This document shows, in pieces, positions 8,202 through 16,659 of a stretch of 64,000 bases of DNA (position 1 is the first letter of the stretch; each line of letters begins with the position of its first letter). This stretch comes from DASUXA01 sp036378155 (lineage in GTDB: Bacteria; Actinomycetota; Actinomycetes; Mycobacteriales; Micromonosporaceae). Both the position numbers and the translations under genes were made by a program. Where the stretch lies: positions 1-64,000 of the forward strand of contig DASUXA010000009.1 in assembly GCA_036378155.1 (NCBI GenBank), given 5' to 3'. The notes below the pieces were generated by a model that saw nothing but the letters and a program-made list of their open reading frames with translations, did no database searches and was not told where the DNA came from.

Positions 8202-8642
8202 TCACCCCGGATAGTCCGAGCGGCTCGCGCCCGGATGCTCGTTCAGCCACGCCAGATAGCGGTTGTACGCGGCCAGCTGCTCGTCGTCGTCGGCGGTCGC
8301 CTCGACCGGCGTGCGTACCGTGACCACGGGCCGGTCAAGTATTCCATCGAGCGTGTCCGGCTCGGCGCGGTACGGCTCGCCCGAGGATCCGTCCGCCGAC
8401 TGCACGTCCTGCTCGGGCTGCTCGGGGCTCGACTCCGGACGCAGTTCGCGGCGCACCTCCTTGACCCACACGAACACCACGAACAGCGCGAACACCGGCC
8501 ACTCCACCGCGTACGCCCAGCTGAGCATGTTGCCCTGGGCCGCGCGGTTCACCTGCCACCAGCCGAGCAGCAGGAACCCGACCACCAGGACCACGGCCAG
8601 CGCGTGGCGCACCAGCCATCGTCCCGTCAGCAGCGGTCGCAT
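8202..8642 (-). CDS. two-helix membrane protein of unknown function
   Basis: 146 residues. Two membrane helices (about 12-31 and 43-60) flank a WWQVNRAAQGN loop that slightly recalls SURF1 N-termini, then an acidic cytoplasmic region ends in NRYLAWLNEHPGASRSDYPG. Close relatives occur beside DUF3817 genes in many actinomycetes, some annotated as regulators without proof. It starts 31 bases upstream of the DUF3817 gene and is likely in the same operon. Confidence 0.8.
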   Translation of the reverse strand: MRPLLTGRWLVRHALAVVLVVGFLLLGWWQVNRAAQGNMLSWAYAVEWPVFALFVVFVWVKEVRRELRPESSPEQPEQDVQSADGSSGEPYRAEPDTLDGILDRPVVTVRTPVEATADDDEQLAAYNRYLAWLNEHPGASRSDYPG

Positions 8643-8753
8643 GCGACCGAGCGTATCGCCGCCCGTTCGGCACGCCCCACCCGTGCCCGACCGGAACGGC
8701 GCGGTCGGCGCGATCACCGCCGGTACCGGTCGGTGCCCGGCTAGCCTGACCCC

Positions 8754-10019
8754 ATGGCGGCACGGTGCGACGTGGTCGTCGTGGGCGCGGGGCTCGCCGG
8801 GCTGACCGCCGCAGGTCACCTCGCCGCGGCGGGGCTGACGGTACGCGTGGTCGAGGCGGCTGACGACGTCGGCGGGCGGGTGCGTACCGACCGGGTCGCC
8901 GGGTTCCGGCTCGACCGGGGTTTCCAGGTGGTACTGCCCGCCTATCCCGCCTTCGCGACCGAGTGCGACCTGCCCGCGCTGCGACTGCGCCCGTTCGTCC
9001 GCGGTGCCGGGGTGTACACCGGCGGTCGCCGGTACGAGCTGCGACTGCCGCCGGGGGCGAGCACGGTCGCCGCGCCGGTGCGGGGCGTGGTACCGGTACC
9101 GGACCTGCTCGCCCTGGCCGCGCTCGCGCTGCGCGACGGCGTCGGACCGGTCGCGCGGCTGCTCCGTGAACCCGACCGGGACACCCTCGCCGCGCTGCGC
9201 GCCGCCGGGGTGTCGCCGCGCACCGTGCAGGTGCTGCTGCGCCCCTTCCTGTCCGGCGTGTTCCTGGAGGACCGGCTGGACACCTCGGCACGCTTCTTCC
9301 ACCTGGTCTGGCGCTCGTTCGTCCGGGGCGGGGCGGCGGTACCGGCGGACGGCATGGGCGCGATCCCCCGGCAGCTCGCCGAGCGGCTGCCCGCCGGTAC
9401 CGTCACCTGCCGGCGAGCGGTCGCCGAGGTCGGCGCGGGCGAGATCCGCCTCGCCGACGGGGAACGGATCGCCGCCAGGTCGGTGGTGGTCGCCACGGAC
9501 GGCAGCACCGCCGCGCGGTTGCTGCCCGGACTGCCCGACCCGCGCTGGCGCTCGGTCACCACCTTCTACCACGCCGCCCTGGTACCGCCGGACAACCGGG
9601 CGCTGCTGCGACTCGACCCGGACGACCCGCTGGTCGCCGACACGGTGCCGATCAGCTCCGCCGCGCCGGGGTACGCGCCGGACGGGATCTCGCTGATCTC
9701 CACCTCGGTTCTCGGTACCCCGGACGTGGACGTCACCGAGCGCCGGGTGCGCGACCGGCTCGCCCGCGTGTACGACACCGACACCGGCGACTGGACGTTC
9801 CTGCGTGCGTACCGGGTGCCGCGCGCGTTGCCCGCGATGCCCGCGCCGCACCCGCTCCGGCAACCCGTCCGGCTGCGCCCCGGGCTGTACGTGTGCGGCG
9901 ACCACCGGGACACCAGTTCCATCCAGGGCGCGCTGGTGTCCGGGCGGCGTGCCGCCCAGGCGGTGCTCGCCGACCTCGGCGCGTCGGTACACCGCCCGGT
10001 CGTGGTCACCGGACATTGA
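8754..10019 (+). CDS. NAD(P)/FAD-dependent amine-oxidase-type oxidoreductase
   Basis: 421 residues. The N-terminal dinucleotide fold is DVVVVGAGLAGLTAAGHLA, followed by the substrate motif DDVGGRVRTD typical of amine-oxidase/phytoene-desaturase-like flavoproteins. The C-terminal YVCGDHRDTSSIQGALVSGRRAA is the second FAD-contact motif. No membrane anchor. It is divergent from the DUF3817 operon and precedes xylA by 56 bases, but nothing links it to xylose use. The substrate is unknown. Confidence 0.87.
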   Translation: MAARCDVVVVGAGLAGLTAAGHLAAAGLTVRVVEAADDVGGRVRTDRVAGFRLDRGFQVVLPAYPAFATECDLPALRLRPFVRGAGVYTGGRRYELRLPPGASTVAAPVRGVVPVPDLLALAALALRDGVGPVARLLREPDRDTLAALRAAGVSPRTVQVLLRPFLSGVFLEDRLDTSARFFHLVWRSFVRGGAAVPADGMGAIPRQLAERLPAGTVTCRRAVAEVGAGEIRLADGERIAARSVVVATDGSTAARLLPGLPDPRWRSVTTFYHAALVPPDNRALLRLDPDDPLVADTVPISSAAPGYAPDGISLISTSVLGTPDVDVTERRVRDRLARVYDTDTGDWTFLRAYRVPRALPAMPAPHPLRQPVRLRPGLYVCGDHRDTSSIQGALVSGRRAAQAVLADLGASVHRPVVVTGH

Positions 10020-10075
10020 CGTCGTCGTCGCTCGCGATAGGTTCGGTCGAAAACCGACCCGAGGAGTTGGTACCG

Positions 10076-11263
10076 ATGGACCTGCGGCCCAGCCGCGACG
10101 ACCGGTTCTCCTTCGGCCTGTGGACCGTGGGCTGGCAGGCGCGCGACCCGTTCGGCGACGCCACCCGCCCGCCGCTCGATCCGGTCGAGGTCGTCCACCG
10201 GCTCGCCGAACTCGGCGCGTACGGCGTGACGTTCCACGACGACGACCTGACCGGGTTCGGGGTGGACGACGCGACCCGGCAGAAGCAGATCACCCGGTTC
10301 CGCGAGGCGCTCGACGAGACCGGTCTGGTGGTACCGATGGTCACCACGAACCTGTTCACCCACCCGGTCTTCAAGGACGGCGCGTTCACCAGCAACGACC
10401 GCGACATCCGCCGGTACGCGCTGCGCAAGGTCGCCCGCAACCTGGACCTCGCCGCCGAACTCGGGGCGGGCACGTACGTGTTCTGGGGCGGTCGCGAGGG
10501 CGCGGAGACCGACGCGGGCAAGGATGTGCGGGCGGCGCTCGACCGGTACCGCGAGGCGATCGACCTGCTCGCGTCGTACGTGACGGAGCGCGGGTACGGC
10601 ATCCGGTTCGCGCTGGAGCCGAAGCCGAACGAGCCGCGCGGCGACATCCTGCTGCCGACCATCGGGCATGCGCTGGCGTTCATCTCCACTCTGGAGCACC
10701 ACGACATGGTCGGGCTGAACCCGGAGGTGGGCCACGAACAGATGGCGGGGCTGAACTTCGTGCACGGCGTGGCGCAGGCGCTGTGGCACGGCAAACTGTT
10801 CCACATCGACCTGAACGGCCAGCACAGCATCAAGTACGACCAGGACCTGGTGTTCGGGCACGGCGACCTGTTGAGCGCGTTCTTCCTGGTGGACCTGCTG
10901 GAACACGGGGCGCCGGGCGGCGGTCCGGCATACGACGGTCCCCGGCACTTCGACTACAAGCCGGCGCGTACCGAGGACATCACCGGGGTGTGGGCGTCGG
11001 CGGCCGCGAACATGCGCACCTACCTGCTGCTCAAGCAGCGTGCCCAGGCGTTCCGGGCGGACCGGGAGGTCGCCGAGGCGCTGTCCGCGAGCCGGGTCGG
11101 CGAGTTGGCGGTACCGACGCTGTCCGACGGGGAGACCTGGCGGGAGCTGCTGTCCGACCGGTCCGCGTTCGAGGACTTCGATGTCGAGGACGCCGGGCGG
11201 CGCGGGTACGGGTACGCCCACCTGGAGCAGTTGGCGGTCGAGCACCTGCTGGGCGCGCGCTGA
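10076..11263 (+). CDS. xylA: xylose isomerase
   Basis: Converts D-xylose to D-xylulose; 395 residues of the short actinobacterial type. Signatures are GLWTVGWQARDPFGD at the N-terminus, the catalytic-His strand VTFHDDDL, metal-ligand LEPKPNEPRGD, GLNPEVGHEQMAGLNF and HIDLNGQ. GAGGAG precedes ATG 10076; longer in-frame openings upstream are not needed. xylB follows with a TGATG junction (stop and start share one base). No xylose transporter or XylR repressor is in the window, so regulation is not visible. Confidence 0.97.
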   Translation: MDLRPSRDDRFSFGLWTVGWQARDPFGDATRPPLDPVEVVHRLAELGAYGVTFHDDDLTGFGVDDATRQKQITRFREALDETGLVVPMVTTNLFTHPVFKDGAFTSNDRDIRRYALRKVARNLDLAAELGAGTYVFWGGREGAETDAGKDVRAALDRYREAIDLLASYVTERGYGIRFALEPKPNEPRGDILLPTIGHALAFISTLEHHDMVGLNPEVGHEQMAGLNFVHGVAQALWHGKLFHIDLNGQHSIKYDQDLVFGHGDLLSAFFLVDLLEHGAPGGGPAYDGPRHFDYKPARTEDITGVWASAAANMRTYLLLKQRAQAFRADREVAEALSASRVGELAVPTLSDGETWRELLSDRSAFEDFDVEDAGRRGYGYAHLEQLAVEHLLGAR

Positions 11264-12693
11264 TGACGCTCGTCGCCGGGGTCGACTCGTCCACCCAGTC
11301 GTGCAAGGTGGTGGTCCGCGACGCGGAGACCGGGGCGCTGGTGCGCGAGGGTCGGTCGACGCATCCGGACGGTACCGAGGTCGACCCGCACGCGTGGTGG
11401 GTCGCGCTGGGTGAGGCGGTCGACGAGGCGGGCGGGCTGTCCGACGTCGCGGCGGTCGCGGTCGCCGCCCAGCAGCACGGCATGGTCTGCCTGGACGACA
11501 CCGGTACCGTGGTGCGCCCCGCGCTGCTGTGGAACGACACCAGGTCGGCGGCGTGCGCCGCCGACCTGGTGCGCGAGCTCGGCGCGGGTGACGCGGGGCG
11601 GCGAGCGTGGGCGCAGGCGGTCGGTTCGGTGCCGGTCGCCTCGTTCACCGTCACCAAGCTGCGGTGGCTCGCCGAGTACGAGCCGGCGAACGCGGCGCGT
11701 ACCGCCGCGGTCTGCCTGCCCCACGACTGGCTGACCTGGAAGCTCGCCGGAGCGCCGGGCATCGGTGCGCTGACCACCGACCGGGGCGACGCCAGCGGCA
11801 CCGGGTACTGGTCGCCGGCGACCGGCGGGTACCGCCCCGACCTGCTGCGCCGGGCGTTCGGCGGGGAGCCGCTGCTGCCCCGCGTGGCGGCGCCCGCCGC
11901 GACGGTCGGCACGGCGTCGACGCTCACCGGTCGTCGCGGCGACGGTGCCGTGCTGGGCGCCGGTACCGGGGACAACGCCGCCGCCGCCCTGGGACTCGGC
12001 GCGCGCCCGGGCGACGTCGTCGTCTCCATCGGTACGTCGGGGACGGTGTTCGCGGTCGCCGTGTTGCCGACCGCCGACCCGACCGGTACCGTCGCCGGCT
12101 TCGCCGACGCGACCGGGCGGTACCTGCCGCTGGTCTGCACGCTGAACGCGGCTCGGGTTCTGGACGCGGTCGCCGCGCTGCTGAGCGTCGACCACGCGGA
12201 ACTGTCCCGGCTGGCACTGACGGCGCCGCCCGGCGCGGGCGGCGCCGTGCTCGTGCCGTACCTCGAAGGCGAACGCACCCCGGACCGCCCGGACGTCACC
12301 GGCGCGTGGCACGGGCTGCGGCTGTCCACGGTGACGCCCGCGCACCTGGCGAGGGCCGCCGTGGAAGGGCTGCTGTGCGGGCTGGCGGACGGGCTCGACG
12401 CCCTGGTCGACCAGGGGGTACAGGTGTCGCGGGTGGTGCTGGTCGGCGGCGGGGCACGGTCGGAGGCGGTCCGGCGGATCGCGCCGTCGGTGCTGGGTCG
12501 ACCGGTGCTGGTCCCGCCGCCGGGCGAGTACGTCGCGGACGGCGCGGCTCGACAGGCGGCGTGGGCGCTGCTCGGCGGCGACGAGCCGCCGCCCTGGGAG
12601 GTGCCGGGCACGCGGCGGTACGAGGCGGATCCGGTGCCCGCGATCCGGGCCCGGTACGCCGAGGTCCGCGACCTCACCGCCCGACAGGTGTGA
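11263..12693 (+). CDS. xylB: xylulokinase
   Basis: FGGY-family kinase of 476 residues that would phosphorylate D-xylulose with ATP. Phosphate loop 1 is GVDSSTQSCKVVV, the substrate region AAQQHGMVCLDD and WNDTRSA, and the ATP-binding C-domain VSIGTSGTVFAV and VVLVGGGARSEAV. Its ATG shares a base with the xylA stop, so the two are translationally coupled. A 36-bp palindromic terminator follows. Length is normal. Confidence 0.96.
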   Translation: MTLVAGVDSSTQSCKVVVRDAETGALVREGRSTHPDGTEVDPHAWWVALGEAVDEAGGLSDVAAVAVAAQQHGMVCLDDTGTVVRPALLWNDTRSAACAADLVRELGAGDAGRRAWAQAVGSVPVASFTVTKLRWLAEYEPANAARTAAVCLPHDWLTWKLAGAPGIGALTTDRGDASGTGYWSPATGGYRPDLLRRAFGGEPLLPRVAAPAATVGTASTLTGRRGDGAVLGAGTGDNAAAALGLGARPGDVVVSIGTSGTVFAVAVLPTADPTGTVAGFADATGRYLPLVCTLNAARVLDAVAALLSVDHAELSRLALTAPPGAGGAVLVPYLEGERTPDRPDVTGAWHGLRLSTVTPAHLARAAVEGLLCGLADGLDALVDQGVQVSRVVLVGGGARSEAVRRIAPSVLGRPVLVPPPGEYVADGAARQAAWALLGGDEPPPWEVPGTRRYEADPVPAIRARYAEVRDLTARQV

Positions 12694-12748
12694 GCCGCCG
12701 GCGACCCGGACATCGATCCGCCGATCCGGCGTGCTTTCCCAGCGACGT

Positions 12749-12784
12749 ACAACGGTGGTGAGGTACGTACCTCACCACCGTTGT
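12749..12784. terminator. 36-bp perfect palindrome between xylB and the SDR gene
   Basis: The arms ACAACGGTGGTGAGGTAC and their exact complement meet with no spacer at the centre GGTACGTACC. It lies between convergent genes, so a bidirectional terminator is the simplest reading, though no T-run follows. Confidence 0.7.
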
Positions 12785-12834
12785 GGACTGACGAGAGCAG
12801 GCGCCGACCGGCGAACGCCGCCGAGCGTCGCCGC

Positions 12835-13593
12835 TCAGTCGCGCGGCCCGCCCGCGACGTAGACCACCTGACCCGACACGAACGACGCACCCTCGCTGAC
12901 CAGGAACGAGATGGTGTGCGCGATGTCCTCCGGGCGACCCACCCGGCGTACCGGGATCTCCTTCGCCGCGTGTTCCTGCATCGCCTCGAAGTCGACGCCC
13001 ACCCGCGCCGCCATGGCGGCGGTCATGTCGGTCACGATGAAGCCGGGCGCGACCGCGTTCGCGGTGACGCCGAACGGACCGAGTTCGATCGCCAGGGTCT
13101 TGGTGAAGCCCTGCATGCCGGCCTTCGCCGCGGAGTAGTTGAGCTGACCCCGGTTGCCCAGCGCCGAGGTGCTGGACAGGTTGACGATGCGTCCCCAGTG
13201 GGCGTCCACCATGTACTTCTGGACCGCGCGGGTCATCAGGAACGCGCCGCGCAGGTGGACCCCGAGCACCGTGTCCCAGTCCTCGTCGGTCATCTTGAAC
13301 AGCAGGTTGTCGCGGGTGACCCCGGCGTTGTTGACCAGCACGGTCGGCGCGCCGAGCCGGTCGACGATCCGCGCCACCGCCCCGGCGACCGCCTCGGTGT
13401 CGGCGACGTCCGCACCGACCGCGAGTCCGCGTCCGCCGGCCGCCTCGACCTTCGCCACCGTGCCGGCGCAGGCGGACTCGTCGAGGTCCACGACCGCCAC
13501 GTCCATCCCGTCCCGAGCCAGTCGCTCGGCGGTCGCCGCGCCGATACCCCGCGCGGCACCGGTCACGATCGCGACCTTCCGGCTGTCAGACAT
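12835..13593 (-). CDS. SDR-family 3-oxoacyl-ACP reductase-like enzyme
   Basis: Short-chain dehydrogenase of 252 residues. The nucleotide motif TGAARGIG is at 11-18, NNAG near 88, and the catalytic set is S140, Y153 and K157 (YSAAKAGM), then PGFIVTDM and the C-terminal GASFVSGQVVYVAGG. These resemble FabG; in actinomycetes such genes next to acyl-CoA enzymes are often beta-oxidation or acyl reductases. AAGGAG lies six bases before ATG 13593. A kinase-like gene is 47 bases upstream on the same strand, probably one operon. The substrate is not determined. Confidence 0.9.
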   Translation of the reverse strand: MSDSRKVAIVTGAARGIGAATAERLARDGMDVAVVDLDESACAGTVAKVEAAGGRGLAVGADVADTEAVAGAVARIVDRLGAPTVLVNNAGVTRDNLLFKMTDEDWDTVLGVHLRGAFLMTRAVQKYMVDAHWGRIVNLSSTSALGNRGQLNYSAAKAGMQGFTKTLAIELGPFGVTANAVAPGFIVTDMTAAMAARVGVDFEAMQEHAAKEIPVRRVGRPEDIAHTISFLVSEGASFVSGQVVYVAGGPRD

Positions 13594-13640
13594 GCTTGCT
13601 CCTTGCGAGTACGAACCGGCGCGGCTACTCCGGCACCGGG

Positions 13641-14726
13641 TTACCCGAGAGTAGCGAGGCCGCGGGCGACCAGTGGGGCGACCGCCTTGCCCGCGGTCGC
13701 GAAGCCCTCCCCGACCGTCTTGCCGGTCACGTACCGGTAGTGGATGCCCTCCAGGATCACCGCGAGCTTGAAGTACCCGAACGCGACGTACCAGGGCAGC
13801 GGCGTCAGGTCGAGCCCGGTCCGTTCGGCGTACCGCCGCACCACGTCCTGCCAGGGCAGCAGGCTCGGGCGGGGCTCGTCGAGCGACGGCGACCAGTTGC
13901 GCGAGCCGCCCGACCAGTACACCGCCAGCAGCCCCAGGTCGGCGAGCGGGTCGCCGAGGGTGGACATCTCCCAGTCGAGCACCGCGACGATCTCGTCGCC
14001 GGGTCCGTCGTCGGCTGGCGAGGTCGAGCCGGGTCCGTCGACGGCTCGCGAGGTCGAGCCGATCATCACGTTGTCCAGGCGGTAGTCGCCGTGCAGCACC
14101 GCCGCGCGCTGCGGCGCCGGTACCGCGCGCGCCAACCGCGCGCGCAGTTCGGCGATGCCGTCGACGGTACGGCTGTGCGAGGCTTCGAGCTGCGCCTGCC
14201 AGCGGCGCAGCTGCCGGTCCAGGAACCCGGCAGGTCTGCCGAAGTCGGCGAGCCCGACCTGCTCCGGGTCCAGGGCGTGCAGCCTCGCCAGCACGTCGAC
14301 CAACTGGAACGCGATCTGTTCGGCGCGCTGCGCGCCCAGGGCGAGCGCCTCGGTGTCCGTCCGGTACACCGTGCCGATCACGCGTTCCATCACGTAGAAC
14401 GGCGCGCCGAGCACGTCCGGGTCGGTGCACAGCAGGTAGGTCCGGGGTACCGGCACCGGGCTGCCGCCCAGCGCGGTCATCACGCGGTACTCCCGGCTCA
14501 TGTCGTGCGCGGTCGCCAGGACGTGACCCAGCGGCGGGCGGCGGACCACCCACTCGTGGGTACCGTCGCCGACCAGGTACGTCAGGTTGGACCGCCCGCC
14601 GGCGATCAGCTGGGCGCTCAGTTCTCCGGTCACCATGCCGGGGCGGACGCCGTCGAGGTACCGCCGCAGCGCGTGCGGGTCGAGGCCCGGCGGCGCTCCC
14701 GACCCGCTCGATGTCACGTCGCTCAT
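13641..14726 (-). CDS. phosphotransferase-family protein (ACAD10/APH-like)
   Basis: 361 residues of the aminoglycoside/choline kinase fold. The catalytic loop is AVLHGDYRLDNVMIG and the metal-binding region VLDWEMSTLGDPLADLGLL, the version typical of the kinase-like domain linked to acyl-CoA dehydrogenases. It is more likely involved in fatty-acid or hydroxyacyl metabolism than in drug resistance, an inference also supported by the downstream SDR gene. A 30-bp in-frame duplication adds a GSTS-rich surface loop between the two catalytic motifs. Confidence 0.88.
   Translation of the reverse strand: MSDVTSSGSGAPPGLDPHALRRYLDGVRPGMVTGELSAQLIAGGRSNLTYLVGDGTHEWVVRRPPLGHVLATAHDMSREYRVMTALGGSPVPVPRTYLLCTDPDVLGAPFYVMERVIGTVYRTDTEALALGAQRAEQIAFQLVDVLARLHALDPEQVGLADFGRPAGFLDRQLRRWQAQLEASHSRTVDGIAELRARLARAVPAPQRAAVLHGDYRLDNVMIGSTSRAVDGPGSTSPADDGPGDEIVAVLDWEMSTLGDPLADLGLLAVYWSGGSRNWSPSLDEPRPSLLPWQDVVRRYAERTGLDLTPLPWYVAFGYFKLAVILEGIHYRYVTGKTVGEGFATAGKAVAPLVARGLATLG
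14001..14060. repeat. two 30-bp in-frame tandem repeats inside the phosphotransferase gene
   Basis: Units 14001-14030 and 14031-14060 differ at two positions and encode a Gly/Ser/Asp-rich loop between the HGD and DWE motifs. This is recent slippage-type expansion in a tolerant loop. Confidence 0.85.
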
Positions 14727-14926
14727 TTGGACGTGAGCGTACGCACCGCCGCCTCGGGTCGGCTGCCCGGCGTGCGCCGGGACCGGCGGCAACTTCTGGA
14801 AAAGCTGCGCCGACTGCGTCGCCTGAGGCTACTGTGTCGATGACAACCGGCAAACCGGACAAGGCTACAGAAAGGGCACTTCACGCGGCCCTTTCGACGC
14901 CGCCGGTGCGCGCGAAAGGACCTGAC

Positions 14927-16129
14927 GTGTCCGAAGCAACCCGAGCATTCCGGCTCGGCGCGTCCGACGCCGCACGACGACCCGACACGGTCGTCCCTCA
15001 CCTGCGAGCAGTACATCCGCCCCTGCGTGTCGCCATGGTCGTGCCGCCCTGGTACGAACTGCCGCCCCAGGGGTACGGCGGTCTCGAAACGATCGTCGCC
15101 GCGCTGGTCGACGGGCTGGTCGAACGGGGCCACCACGTCACGCTGTTCGGCGCCGGACGGCGCACCGGCACCCGCGCCGCCTTCGTCGGTACCGTCGCCG
15201 AGCCGCAGTACCCCCGGCTCGGGCAGGTGATGCCCGAGGTCCTGCACATCGCGCGGGTCAACGCGCTGCTGCGCGACGGCGACTTCGACGTGGTCCACGA
15301 CCACACCACGGCGGGACCCGCCACCGCGCGCAGCCGCCCCGCCCCGACCGTCGTCACCGTCCACCACGCGCCGGACCGCGAGTTCGGCGAGTACCTGGCG
15401 GCCCTCGGCGACCAGGTGGACCTGGTCGCCATCTCGCGCGCGCAGCGGCGGCTGCGACCCGAGCTGAACTGGGTGTCCACCGTGCACAACGCGATCCGGG
15501 TCGGCGACTTCGCCGGTCCGCGCACCGGCGGCGGACCGGTGCTCTGGCTCGCCCGGTTCAGCCCCGACAAGGGCCCCGACCTCGCCATCGAGGCATGTCG
15601 CCGGGCGGGGCTCCCGCTGGTGCTCGTCGGCAAGTGCATGGAGCGCGCGGAGGTCCGGTACCTCGACGAAGTGATCCGCCCCATGCTCGGCGACGACGTC
15701 GAACTGATCGTGAACGCCGACCGGTCCACCTGCCGCGAACTGCTCAGCCGGGCGCGCTGCCTGGTCCTGCCGATCCGCTGGAACGAGCCGTTCGGGATGG
15801 TGATGATCGAGGCGATGGCCGCCGGTACCCCGGTGGTCGCCCTGCGGCGGGGCGCGGTCCCCGAGGTCGTCCGGCACGGCGTCACCGGCTTCGTCTGCGA
15901 CGACCTGGACGAACTCGCCCAGGCTCTGCTGGACGTGACCGACCTCGAGCCGCGCGCGTGCGTGGACCACGTCACCCGGCACTTCGCCGCCGACCTGATG
16001 GTCCGGCGGTACGAGCGGGTGTACCGCGCCGCGATCGGTCGCGCCCGTCCGACCCGGCGGACAACCGTCGACGACGTGCTGTCCGCCCCGTCGCCGATCG
16101 GGCAAGCTCAGCCGGCCGTCGGACCCTGA
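14927..16129 (+). CDS. GT4-family glycosyltransferase
   Basis: 400 residues with a GT-B fold. The N-domain has AMVVPPWYELPPQGYGGLE (acceptor-side Gly-rich loop) and the C-domain LWLARFSPDKGPDLAIEA, then NEPFGMVMIEAMAAGTPVVA with the donor-phosphate E-x7-E region. It resembles the glycosyltransferase family 4 members common in actinomycetes; donor and acceptor are unknown. GTG 14927 has AAAGGA eight bases upstream; the frame is open further but lacks a better site. It is divergent from the phosphotransferase gene across a 200-base promoter gap. Confidence 0.88.
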   Translation: MSEATRAFRLGASDAARRPDTVVPHLRAVHPPLRVAMVVPPWYELPPQGYGGLETIVAALVDGLVERGHHVTLFGAGRRTGTRAAFVGTVAEPQYPRLGQVMPEVLHIARVNALLRDGDFDVVHDHTTAGPATARSRPAPTVVTVHHAPDREFGEYLAALGDQVDLVAISRAQRRLRPELNWVSTVHNAIRVGDFAGPRTGGGPVLWLARFSPDKGPDLAIEACRRAGLPLVLVGKCMERAEVRYLDEVIRPMLGDDVELIVNADRSTCRELLSRARCLVLPIRWNEPFGMVMIEAMAAGTPVVALRRGAVPEVVRHGVTGFVCDDLDELAQALLDVTDLEPRACVDHVTRHFAADLMVRRYERVYRAAIGRARPTRRTTVDDVLSAPSPIGQAQPAVGP

Positions 16130-16194
16130 CCCGGGCTGTTTCCCCGCCGGTCCACCGGGTACCGCAATCGACAGGACGACGGAAGGAGTAACCC

Positions 16195-16659
16195 ATGGGC
16201 CAGGTCATGGAGACCGTTGACGTGGCAGTTCCGGTCCATACCGCGTACAACCAGTGGACGCAGTTCGAGGAATTTCCGCGGTTCATGGAAGGCGTCGAGG
16301 AGGTCCGACAGGTCGACGACACCATGACCCACTGGACCGTCCAGATGGGCGGCGTGAAGCGCGAGTTCGACGCGCGGATCACCGAACAGATTCCGGACGA
16401 GCGGGTCGCCTGGACCTCGGTCAACGGCGACGTGAAGCAGGCCGGCGTGGTCACCTTCCACCGCCTGGACGCCAACCACACTCGAGTGACGGCGCAGATG
16501 CAGGTGGAGCCGGACGACATGATGCAGAAGGCGGCCGACAAGGCTGGGCTGATCGACCGCCGGGTGAAGGGCGACATGGAGCGGTTCAAGACGTTCATCG
16601 AGAGCCGCGGCCAGGAGACCGGCGCCTGGCGGGGCGAGGTCGGACGGCCCCGACCGTGA
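16195..16659 (+). CDS. SRPBCC (START-like) family protein
   Basis: 154 residues with a helix-grip fold: METVDVAVPVHTAYNQWTQFEEFPRFMEGVEEV is the usual N-terminal strand plus gate helix of polyketide-cyclase/COQ10-like proteins. The C-terminal helix RRVKGDMERFKTFIESRG closes the pocket. AGGAG lies before ATG 16195. Its stop overlaps the GTG start of the aldehyde dehydrogenase in GTGA, so the two are translationally coupled. A hydrophobic ligand is likely but unidentified. Confidence 0.88.
   Translation: MGQVMETVDVAVPVHTAYNQWTQFEEFPRFMEGVEEVRQVDDTMTHWTVQMGGVKREFDARITEQIPDERVAWTSVNGDVKQAGVVTFHRLDANHTRVTAQMQVEPDDMMQKAADKAGLIDRRVKGDMERFKTFIESRGQETGAWRGEVGRPRP

Noticed and set aside
13641..14726. 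Aminoglycoside resistance kinase
   Set aside because: The DWEMSTLGDPLADLG motif and SDR neighbour match the acyl-CoA-dehydrogenase-associated kinase-like family instead.
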